Source: an uncultured Lachnospiraceae bacterium (GTDB taxonomy: Bacteria > Bacillota_A > Clostridia > Lachnospirales > Lachnospiraceae). From it: a stretch of 5,392 nucleotides of DNA. The position numbers and the translations under genes are program-made. The DNA lies in contig CAMWMM010000367.1 in NCBI GenBank assembly GCA_947175285.1, positions 1-5,392 on the forward strand. The letters are read 5' to 3'. Below are positions 1 through 5,392 of the stretch, one piece after another; position 1 is the stretch's first letter; each line of letters starts with the position of its first letter. The notes beneath the pieces were generated by a model that ran no database searches, was not told the origin of the DNA, and saw only the letters and a program-made list of their open reading frames with translations.

Positions 1-52
1 ATATTTATTGTAAAATCAATGTATTCTCTTGATTTTGGTGTGGGAAGTATGA

Positions 53-250
53 GTACTTTATAACGCGCTTGACCTCTGTCTCACTGCAGCGTATGTACCA
101 GAATTTGCCGTTTACCTAAATTACTACACGGGAAATATTGTAACCATACAGCTTGCATCGGAATTGGAGGGCGTGACACATTCCAGCTACAACGGCATTG
201 TACGCAGACTACAGAAACTACAAAAAATCTGCTCTGTGGATTGGAATAAA
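53..250 (+). pseudogene. Possible transposase-like or HTH protein fragment
   Basis: After a TGA at 50-52 the frame stays open and reads as plausible protein: VPEFAVYLNYYTG, then a helix-turn-helix-like stretch (TIQLASELEGVTHSS, followed by IVRRLQKLQ). No ATG start or good ribosome binding site is visible; the only candidate starts are GTA-adjacent sequence and an internal TTG at 164. The frame remains open to 418, but from about 250 it runs through a terminator-like hairpin and the peptide no longer looks protein-like. The style recalls the N-terminal region of DDE transposases, and the neighbouring IS66 remnant makes a mobile-element origin reasonable. I cannot name the family. It could also be a chance open frame. 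Confidence 0.3.
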
Positions 251-272
251 AAAATAGCCCCCCTCCAGGGGC
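247..272 (-). terminator. Candidate rho-independent terminator for the minus-strand operon
   Basis: Read on the minus strand, GCCCC (272-268) and GGGGC (261-257) can pair around a 6-base loop, and the stem is followed at once by TATTTTTTTATT. That is a GC-rich stem plus U-tract in the correct order for minus-strand transcription. It lies about 320 bases past the last operon gene, beyond the IS66 remnant. It could end operon readthrough, or it could belong to whatever gene the IS debris came from. The stem is short (5 bp), so the call is moderate. Confidence 0.5.
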
Positions 273-369
273 ATGCTGCGTTTCCGCCTAAAGGCTGCCT
301 GACAAACCATGTTCACTATGTTACCGATGATCGCTTAAAAGCGGCTTCTTTTATACTTACTTTCAGGAT

Positions 370-590
370 TCTCCTTTATTCCATACATCCACTGCCAGAG
401 CACAAGTCAGTGCAGTAATGTACAGCATTATAGAAACAGCCAAAGCAAGCAAACTAAATGTGTTCCAGTATCTTTACATGTTGCTGCTTTACATGCCGGA
501 ATACAAAAACGAGCCCGCAGACATAGAAATGCTGTTACCATGGAGTGACTATATAAAGGAACACTGTACAGGATTAATAAACATTGAAGA
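370..590 (+). pseudogene. IS66-family transposase, C-terminal fragment
   Basis: The frame beginning before the ATG at 418 reads LFHTSTARAQVSAV, MYSIIETAKASKLNVFQYL, LLPWS (532-546) and IKEHCTGLI. This is the characteristic C-terminal domain of IS66 transposases: the alpha-helical YSIIETAK.NGLN..YL segment followed by a conserved LPW. The similarity runs upstream of the ATG at 418, so that ATG is internal and is not a gene start. Upstream of about 370 the expected DDE catalytic core is absent and the frame is closed by a TGA at 328-330. At least three quarters of the protein is therefore missing. Downstream, the similarity fades at about 585-592, against the stop codon of the convergent DUF1796 gene; the codons continuing to 630 are the antisense of that gene. 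It is a dead remnant with no expected transposase activity. Confidence 0.78.
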
Positions 591-592
591 TA

Positions 593-1612
593 TCACATTG
601 TTTCTTCCAAAATATCATCTAATGAAATAACTTTTGCATTGCCATAACATTCCTTTATATCTTTGCAAATCTTTTCATAATCATAAGTTGGGGTAACAAT
701 AAAACTCCAATGTTCATCATAATCAATATCCTTTAAATTTTTACACAGTATTCCGTCAATATTCCCTATAGCAGTATACTTCTCATCAATAAAATACTTA
801 ATATCACATTTATCTTTTATTTTATAATAAAAAGCTTTCCCTACATTACCTGCTCCATATATAATAACTTGATCCGGCAGGCAGCTATTGTCAAAGTTAA
901 AATCCATTAATTTTGTGAGCATATCATATCTTTTTTGTGTGGTAAAAAAGCACTGTTCTTTACTAAAATAATCACGCTCTTTATAAGAAAATATTAAATT
1001 TTCCATCAAAGATAAACTATTATAATTACTGGCACACCATTTTAAAAACTCATCCGCATTGTCAAAGCATCCCCTTAATGCTTCTTGTGAATTCTCCTTG
1101 CTTATATGTATAACAAAATATTGAAATTGTAATGAAGCTGGAACAGGCAATCTATCATCTACCAAAAATACAATTTCATTCTTCCGATTACTCTTTTTTA
1201 TGACATTATTGATATATTGAGCATTTTCTGATATGTATTTTAGTTCATCCGCCCTTGTTACCAAACGCAAGAAACAAGTTACTCCCCCGTAAATTTCTTC
1301 TATAAATCTGTTTATTCGCCTTTGATATTTCAACTTTAGCTCATTGTACCTTGTACGAAAAGGATATTCCTGGTCATGCAGAAAGTAAAAACCACTCCGC
1401 TTGTCAAAAAATTGTGTCTCCTTTCCCTGGTGGCTTTCCAGATTTTCTATTTGTAAAAAATCCAAGAAATCATTTTCTATAAAGTGTAATACCCATTCTA
1501 AATTATATGTAATCAGCCAGTCAAATTGTCTTGACCAACTTCTGAAACCATATTTTGCCATTGACGCGGCAACTCGACAATTTGAGCCTAATGATATAAA
1601 TTGCGAAAACAT
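593..1612 (-). CDS. DUF1796 putative papain-like cysteine peptidase with C-terminal Rossmann-like domain
   Basis: A 339-residue protein with no signal peptide or membrane segment, so probably cytoplasmic. Seen: the N-terminus has ISLGSNCRVA with Cys12, then QFDWLIT (29-35) and an FLHD motif with His79. These are hallmarks of the DUF1796 family, annotated as putative papain-like cysteine peptidases, with Cys12 and His79 as likely catalytic residues. Residues about 248-339 form a second domain starting IIYGAGNVGKAF (glycines 253, 255 and 258) and ending VISLDDILEE, a dinucleotide/nucleotide-binding Rossmann-like module. The true substrate of DUF1796 proteins is not known to me, and peptidase activity is a family prediction only. 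It is the last gene of the operon, 29 bases after the broken gene upstream. AGGAGG at 1615-1620 supports the ATG at 1612, although the spacing is unusually tight. Sampled lines of this gene are clearly more AT-rich than the GT2 gene. Confidence 0.82.
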   Translation of the reverse strand: MFSQFISLGSNCRVAASMAKYGFRSWSRQFDWLITYNLEWVLHFIENDFLDFLQIENLESHQGKETQFFDKRSGFYFLHDQEYPFRTRYNELKLKYQRRINRFIEEIYGGVTCFLRLVTRADELKYISENAQYINNVIKKSNRKNEIVFLVDDRLPVPASLQFQYFVIHISKENSQEALRGCFDNADEFLKWCASNYNSLSLMENLIFSYKERDYFSKEQCFFTTQKRYDMLTKLMDFNFDNSCLPDQVIIYGAGNVGKAFYYKIKDKCDIKYFIDEKYTAIGNIDGILCKNLKDIDYDEHWSFIVTPTYDYEKICKDIKECYGNAKVISLDDILEETM

Positions 1613-1620
1613 TTCCTCCT
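1613..1620 (-). promoter_or_regulatory. Strong Shine-Dalgarno with unusually short spacing for the DUF1796 gene
   Basis: The minus strand reads AGGAGGAAATG, so a perfect AGGAGG ends only two bases before the ATG at 1612, where 5-9 bases is usual. No ATG, GTG or TTG in the same frame lies at a better distance just downstream, and the SLGSNC motif begins seven codons in, so this start is kept. The tight spacing may lower translation efficiency. Confidence 0.55.
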
Positions 1621-1641
1621 ATAAGTTTAAGTTATTCTCTG

Positions 1642-2260
1642 TCAAACCTCATATAAAATATCCTCTATTGACAAAACCGGGCACTCCATCTCCTGCGACA
1701 GCTTTTCTTCAATCTCCTCAAAAAATGTTATAGCCGTAACAATAACTGCCTCTACCTTTGCCAGTTCACCATTGACTGTCACAATGTCTACCTCTACAGC
1801 TGAATGTAATTGTTTGGCATTATTATCAATTAATTCAATATTGAACCTTTACACCAAAGCTCTTTAACTTGTTTAATAATGTCCGACTAACATAATTCAT
1901 ACCCTCTATGGCGATTTCCTTGTATCCATAACCCTCAAGATAATGCGCAATTGATTTATTTTCCTGCTTAACTCTTACCCTCTGGTTCATCATAAGATAT
2001 ATGGAAAGATGTTTTTCAGACATTTCGGTTTGATGTGTCAATTCGTCTTTAAATACTTTACTACTGTCCCCAATATCGTTCCACCTATAGATGCCAGTAC
2101 TACAATTATTCCTTTTTTCGTATTTTTTGCAATCTTCACCGAAAAAACTCTCATAAAATAATCCTTTATTGATTTCTTTTATGCATCTTCTATCCTCCTC
2201 ATTTAGATCGGGAAATTTATGGTACATGTTATTTTAAATAAACCTCTGCCATTCTTCCAT
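1642..2260 (-). pseudogene. Broken gene with C-terminal Rossmann-like domain (frameshift and early stop)
   Basis: The first readable part (ATG at 2227, 130 codons, TGA at 1835-1837) ends inside a nucleotide-binding-like domain: KSIAHYLEGYGYKEIAIEGM, then NYVSRTLLNKLKSFGVKVQ. Moving to the next frame restores the rest of that domain: IELIDNNAKQLHSAVEVDIV, VEAVIVTAITFFEEIEEKL, CPVLSIEDILYEV, stopping at TGA 1642-1644. The shift must fall between the TAA of the second frame at 1849-1851 and base 1838. At the front, an ATG at 2258-2260 sits eight bases after AAGGG and two bases after the DUF4422 stop, and is in frame with 2227. It meets TAA at codon 9 (2234-2236), which suggests a second lesion. 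ATG 2227 itself has no good ribosome binding site. Residues 1-68 from ATG 2227 match nothing I recognise. The glycine motif is also degraded (GMNYVSR where GMGxxGR is usual). Function lost or partial. Confidence 0.75.
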
Positions 2261-2262
2261 CC

Positions 2263-3399
2263 TCAAATCCCTTCATAAAAATTTTTATCGGAATAAACTA
2301 CCTTGTATTGCCCCCTGCGTATCTCAAAAAAAGCTGTAATCAATCGTTCAGACAAAAAACCTGGATACCGGTTTTGATAAGTATCCTTATATGTCTCCCC
2401 TTGGGCTGTAACTGCATTCAAAATTGGAAATAGCCATTCACACAGTTCATTTAATACATTCCTGCGCATAATAAACATATTGCAGGGCGAATACAGGTTA
2501 CCTTGGAATATTTCCTTTATCTGCTGATACTCCCCCGCATTATAATGCTGTAAATAATCCATCATGCAAAACCAGTTTTCCGAATAGTGGCGTTCCATAT
2601 AATTCTTTTCTATACTTGGTGCCACATACAAAGGTACTGGAAGTATTACATCAATGCCATAACGTTCCATCCGATCCAGCCAATCCCCTGGAAGAAGAAA
2701 ATGCCTTCTGTAGTGAACAAGCCCAACTATATCCTCCAGCGCATTTTTCCAAATCCAATACAGCCCTGTCAGCTCACAAAACTGTTTATTCTGCATTGAA
2801 ATGTTATCACCTGTGGCATCTGTAATTGCACCATTTTCCGTACGACCATTTGACAATGCCGCACCAACATAAATTACCCTTTCATAACGCTCAAGCCTAA
2901 GCTGCTGCTTTAACGGCTTATCAAAAATGGATTTTGCAACATAAACACACACTTTCCATCTTGAAACAGATAAATCTGTCCGTGAATCATCCACTGTCAT
3001 CCCCAATGTAGCTTCATCATCAATTTTTGGGAACCCCCTATGTATAGAAGAAAAATATTTTTTTAAATATGCATTCCGAAGTTTCATATCCAATTCAACC
3101 GTAACTGGATAAATCTTCTCTATACCTGACTTTCTAAGCGCATCTTCAATCTGCCTATGATAGACGCCCCTTGTCCCGATAAATGCAGGGTAATCTGGAT
3201 TAAGCTTTATATCCATGTTCCACCTGATGACTGGAACATTATTAATCTCGTCCGGGTTGTCTTCATCATCCGTAACTAAATATGCCTCAATCGAATAATC
3301 ATCTGCCAAATATTGTATGTATGCTGCCAGCGTCCGTGCTCTGGAGTGGGCACCGGCTATATAAAACTTGTGCTCTATTTGAAACTCATTTTTACACAT
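2263..3399 (-). CDS. DUF4422 glycosyltransferase with N-terminal Rossmann-like domain
   Basis: About 378 residues, apparently intact and soluble. Seen: residues 10-125 form a Rossmann-like module opening with FYIAGAHSRARTLAAYI. From about residue 145 the DUF4422 domain follows, with TGDNIS, FCELTGLYWIWKN, VGLVHYRRHFLLPGDW, YSPCNMFIMRR and the near-terminal GFLSERLITAFFE. These motifs are typical of DUF4422 capsular/EPS glycosyltransferases, which are thought to transfer a sugar to a lipid-linked oligosaccharide in the cytoplasm. Donor and acceptor are not predictable here. The start at 3399 is preferred because GGAGGGG (3406-3412) lies eight bases upstream; it gives an 8-base overlap with the GT2 gene. 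ATGs at 3405 and 3414 are in frame but lie against or inside that ribosome binding site. The stop is TGA at 2263-2265. The overlap implies translational coupling with GT2. Confidence 0.88.
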   Translation of the reverse strand: MCKNEFQIEHKFYIAGAHSRARTLAAYIQYLADDYSIEAYLVTDDEDNPDEINNVPVIRWNMDIKLNPDYPAFIGTRGVYHRQIEDALRKSGIEKIYPVTVELDMKLRNAYLKKYFSSIHRGFPKIDDEATLGMTVDDSRTDLSVSRWKVCVYVAKSIFDKPLKQQLRLERYERVIYVGAALSNGRTENGAITDATGDNISMQNKQFCELTGLYWIWKNALEDIVGLVHYRRHFLLPGDWLDRMERYGIDVILPVPLYVAPSIEKNYMERHYSENWFCMMDYLQHYNAGEYQQIKEIFQGNLYSPCNMFIMRRNVLNELCEWLFPILNAVTAQGETYKDTYQNRYPGFLSERLITAFFEIRRGQYKVVYSDKNFYEGI

Positions 3400-4612
3400 T
3401 CCCATCCCCTCCATACTGCATATTCGCCATGCTTAATATATTCGTAATTTCTGATTCCATAATGCGGACGCCATAAATGCGTTTATTCTCCATACCCATT
3501 GCTGTCAGGTTTTCCCGTATCACCCTTTCCAGACTGGTGTCCATCACTGCAACCAGGATGTCGGCGTCCTTGCCCTTGGCTGCATCTTCAGTCCTGCAGA
3601 CGGGCAGCCCTAATGACTGGTATCTTTCAGCTTCCCTGTCAACCCACAGACAGACCTTATCATGAAAATATTTTTGCAGATAATAATAAACTGCCCTCCC
3701 AAAATTACCGGCACTGTATACAATGCATTTTTTGTCGCTGAGCTCATAACGAAAAGGCCACAAAACTCGTTCTCCACTATACTGAGCCACCTTTTCGTAT
3801 GCCCTGGTAAGCATATTGCTCACTGTATAATGATATAGCTGACGCCATATGAAACCTTCCAGCCGAAATTTAGAAAAACTTTTATAAAGAAATTGATGCA
3901 GGATACATAGCTCGCGCCATTCCTTTTCCACGCACGCCTTTTGCCACATCATAGAAGTCTCGTGAATACAATAATGATAATCACAGTAATCCGTTATGAT
4001 CACCCTGTCAGCCATGGCAAGCATTGGCATCACTGCCGCCACATCCTCCCCCACCCTTATCCTGTCATCAACCGTCAACATATGAGTATATGCCAAATCA
4101 CGCCGTATCAACTTGTTCCAAATGTACGGCTGGATACCAATACTAAAAAAATCCTGCATGCAAAGCATATAGGGATATACCTCCTCCCGCAGTTTTTCCT
4201 TATCATATACTCCCGATTTTATCCGGTTTGTCCTGCAAAGGGCCTGGCCACCTACTTCTTCTATACAGCCCGCAAGCACTATATCTGCCTGATATTTTAC
4301 TGCCCATGAAAGGAGGTGCTCATACATTTCACTTTCTATCCAGTCATCGCTGTCAATAAAACCGACATAGTCCCCCCGTGCAACCATAAGTCCAGCTTTC
4401 CTTGCACTGACCAGGCCGCCATTCTCCTTATGTATCACTGTAATCCTGCTATCCCGTGCCTTAAAGACATCGCATATGTATGACGATCCGTCATTCGAGC
4501 CATCGTCCACCAAGATAATCTCCAAGTCTCTGTAGGTCTGCGTGCATACACTTTCCAGACACCGTTCCAGATATTCAGAAACATTATAAACAGGAATTAT
4601 TATACTTACCAT
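3392..4612 (-). CDS. Family 2 glycosyltransferase with C-terminal Rossmann-like domain
   Basis: 406 residues, intact, no signal peptide. Seen: a GT-A fold N-terminus VSIIIPVYNVSEYLERCLES (2-21), the nucleotide-binding VDDGSNDGS (35-43), KENGGLVSARKAGL (62-75), the metal-binding DSDDW (87-91), WNKLIRRDL (165-173) and GEDVAAVMP (188-196), the last probably holding the catalytic-base region. The family uses nucleotide sugars to extend a lipid-linked glycan on the cytoplasmic side of the membrane by inverting transfer; the sugar is not predictable. Residues about 293-385 form a second domain starting KKCIVYSAGNFGRAVYYYL, a Rossmann-like module with glycines at 302 and 305. The ATG is two bases after the GT32 stop and GGAGGG lies about 12 bases upstream within the GT32 3' end, so translation is probably coupled. 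It ends in an 8-base overlap with the DUF4422 gene. Sampled lines reach 57-60% GC, the highest in the window. Confidence 0.92.
   Translation of the reverse strand: MVSIIIPVYNVSEYLERCLESVCTQTYRDLEIILVDDGSNDGSSYICDVFKARDSRITVIHKENGGLVSARKAGLMVARGDYVGFIDSDDWIESEMYEHLLSWAVKYQADIVLAGCIEEVGGQALCRTNRIKSGVYDKEKLREEVYPYMLCMQDFFSIGIQPYIWNKLIRRDLAYTHMLTVDDRIRVGEDVAAVMPMLAMADRVIITDYCDYHYCIHETSMMWQKACVEKEWRELCILHQFLYKSFSKFRLEGFIWRQLYHYTVSNMLTRAYEKVAQYSGERVLWPFRYELSDKKCIVYSAGNFGRAVYYYLQKYFHDKVCLWVDREAERYQSLGLPVCRTEDAAKGKDADILVAVMDTSLERVIRENLTAMGMENKRIYGVRIMESEITNILSMANMQYGGDGNV
3406..3412 (-). promoter_or_regulatory. Ribosome binding site deciding the DUF4422 start
   Basis: GGAGGGG inside the last codons of the GT2 gene is followed by ATGGGAATG on the minus strand. 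The ATG at 3399 lies eight bases past GGAGG, a normal distance. The ATG at 3405 is only two bases past it, and the ATG at 3414 overlaps its first base. The site therefore favours 3399 as the real start. Confidence 0.6.
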
Positions 4613-4614
4613 CC

Positions 4615-5392
4615 CTACTTCTGCCCTCCATATGCATCATCAACACGGCCGATAATAAAACGGTAATTTTCCACAATCCTCTTTTTTACTGCCTGTTGCT
4701 CCTTGTCATACCAACTTCCCGCATACTGATGGACAGAAAATGTATTTTTTGTCGGAACGCCATATCCAAATTCATTCACAGGTGAAAAATATTCCGGTGA
4801 AAATACGATAAAGTCTTCCCCTTGCTGGAGTGTTCCATCGATAGTAATTCCCAATCGTTTCAAAACCCTGGTCTGATAGACAGGAGACGGCACTGTATTT
4901 GCATTTCCGTCAGAATCCAAAAAATCTATCCTTTCATATTCTTCCAACATCTTCTTTATGAGCCAGTGGTTCTTCTTGGCGCCAAAGCCCTGCCCCATAT
5001 TAACTCTTTCCTTACTCTCAAACCCGCAAAACATGCCAAACTGCAGGAGCACATCAAATGTTTTTAACAATTCTACATCCGTATCGAGGTAAATTCCCCC
5101 GTGTGTATTTATAATATCAAGCCTTGCATAGTCTGGGACAAATCACCATTTTTTTCTTTCATATGCTTGGAGCATGTACTTATTTTTTGAAATATCATAA
5201 TTACTTTCATTCCATTGTTTTATTTCATAGTCGGGACAACACCTTTTCCATGTATCAATATTGTTCTGAAAATGTTTTGGGACAGGGGCATTTCCAAACC
5301 AGCAATAGTGGATTATTTTAGGAATGATCTGCTGCCCCCCGACTGAGAACTTAAAATCCGATTCTTCCTCCGTAAAAATTTCTGGTATATAA
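4615..5392 (-). pseudogene. GT32 (OCH1-like, DXD) sugar transferase, 5'-truncated by the window edge and split by an in-frame stop
   Basis: One frame reads through the window edge to TAG at 4615-4617 and shows a complete GT32 domain: IPKIIHYCWFG (5325-5293), CCPDYEIKQWNESNYDIS, YERKKW, then a TGA at 5143-5145, then FVPDYARLDIINTHGGIYL and the DTD metal-binding motif (5077-5085), MGQGFGAKKN, VPSPVYQT and SVHQYAGSW. The frame is the same on both sides of the TGA, so the lesion is a substitution. Family members typically have Gly, Ala or a similar residue there, so GGA to TGA is the simplest change. No ATG follows the stop soon; the first usable codon is TTG at 5068-5070, which lies after DTD and would give an inactive 151-residue piece. 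The open frame continues upstream of IPKII to the edge without a start, hinting at an N-terminal extra domain. Intact relatives transfer sugars from nucleotide donors in capsule pathways. Confidence 0.82.

Larger units (their letters stand above)
1..592. mobile_element. Mobile-element debris flanking the 3' end of the operon
   Basis: No intact gene is visible in this stretch. It holds a readable but startless coding fragment at about 53-250, a GC-rich hairpin next to a run of A at 247-272, and a recognisable IS66 transposase C-terminus at about 370-590, all broken out of their original context. Between about 273 and 369 I see nothing convincing on either strand. I could not identify terminal inverted repeats or a target-site duplication, so this is described as a scar of one or more insertions rather than as a defined element. 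Confidence 0.55.

Noticed and set aside
29..63. TTGATT and TTATAA as a plus-strand promoter
   Set aside because: The spacing is about 23 bases, outside the usual 16-18, and no intact gene follows.
332..343. Palindrome CGCTTAAAAGCG as a terminator or operator
   Set aside because: The stem is only 4-5 bp with a very small loop, and no clean T-tract follows.
418..630. A complete 70-residue gene starting at ATG 418
   Set aside because: The IS66 similarity extends upstream of this ATG in the same frame, and the last dozen codons are antisense of the DUF1796 gene. It is a remnant.
1401..1733. Plus-strand open frame of 110 codons
   Set aside because: It is mostly antisense to the DUF1796 N-terminus, which has clear family motifs, and the peptide is not protein-like.
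1835..1851. Programmed ribosomal frameshift joining the two halves of the Rossmann-like gene
   Set aside because: There is no slippery heptamer, no internal Shine-Dalgarno or clear stimulatory structure, and the same gene already looks damaged at its start and in its glycine motif.
3941..4309. Plus-strand open frame of 122 codons
   Set aside because: It lies wholly antisense to the GT2 gene and matches nothing recognisable.
4615..5070. A free-standing 151-residue gene starting at TTG 5070
   Set aside because: It is the 3' part of the GT32 gene. The frame continues upstream with conserved GT32 motifs through DTD, and the TTG has no ribosome binding site and would delete the metal-binding motif.
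5143..5145. TGA recoded as selenocysteine or tryptophan
   Set aside because: TGA is the normal stop for the DUF1796 and DUF4422 genes in this window, tryptophan is encoded by TGG throughout, no convincing hairpin follows the codon, and GT32 enzymes are not selenoproteins.

Overview
The window looks like the 3' part of a surface-polysaccharide (capsule/EPS) biosynthesis operon from a low-GC Gram-positive, most likely a gut-type Clostridia/Lachnospiraceae relative. The grounds are strong AGGAGG/GGAGG-type ribosome binding sites, an AT-rich base composition, and the gene set: family 32 and family 2 glycosyltransferases, DUF4422 and DUF1796. No taxonomic marker gene is present, so the assignment is an inference. 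All the biosynthetic genes lie on the minus strand and are read from high to low coordinates. Their promoter must lie beyond base 5392.

Layout in transcription order. A GT32 sugar transferase (5392 down to 4615) enters from outside the window and is interrupted by an in-frame TGA. It is followed with almost no gap by an intact GT2 glycosyltransferase (4612-3392) and then an intact DUF4422 glycosyltransferase (3399-2263) that overlaps the GT2 end. Next is a broken gene (about 2260-1642) carrying a nucleotide-binding-like C-terminal domain. It has a frameshift and probably an early stop; its second half, 1642-1834, can only be read after changing frame. Last is an intact DUF1796 putative cysteine peptidase with the same kind of C-terminal domain (1612-593). 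Bases 1-592 hold mobile-element debris: a clear C-terminal fragment of an IS66-family transposase (about 370-590, plus strand), a less certain transposase-like fragment (about 53-250), and a good candidate minus-strand terminator at 247-272.

The intact enzymes would add sugars from nucleotide-sugar donors to a lipid-linked repeat unit at the cytoplasmic face of the membrane. Their exact sugars cannot be told from the sequence. The most notable feature is that one Rossmann-like module recurs in four consecutive genes, attached to four different partners: C-terminal in GT2, N-terminal in DUF4422, C-terminal in the broken gene and C-terminal in DUF1796. I see no clearly new defence or mobile system. 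The interesting content is this modular architecture, a peptidase-like gene in a glycan operon, and a locus that seems to be decaying by point lesions and IS insertion.
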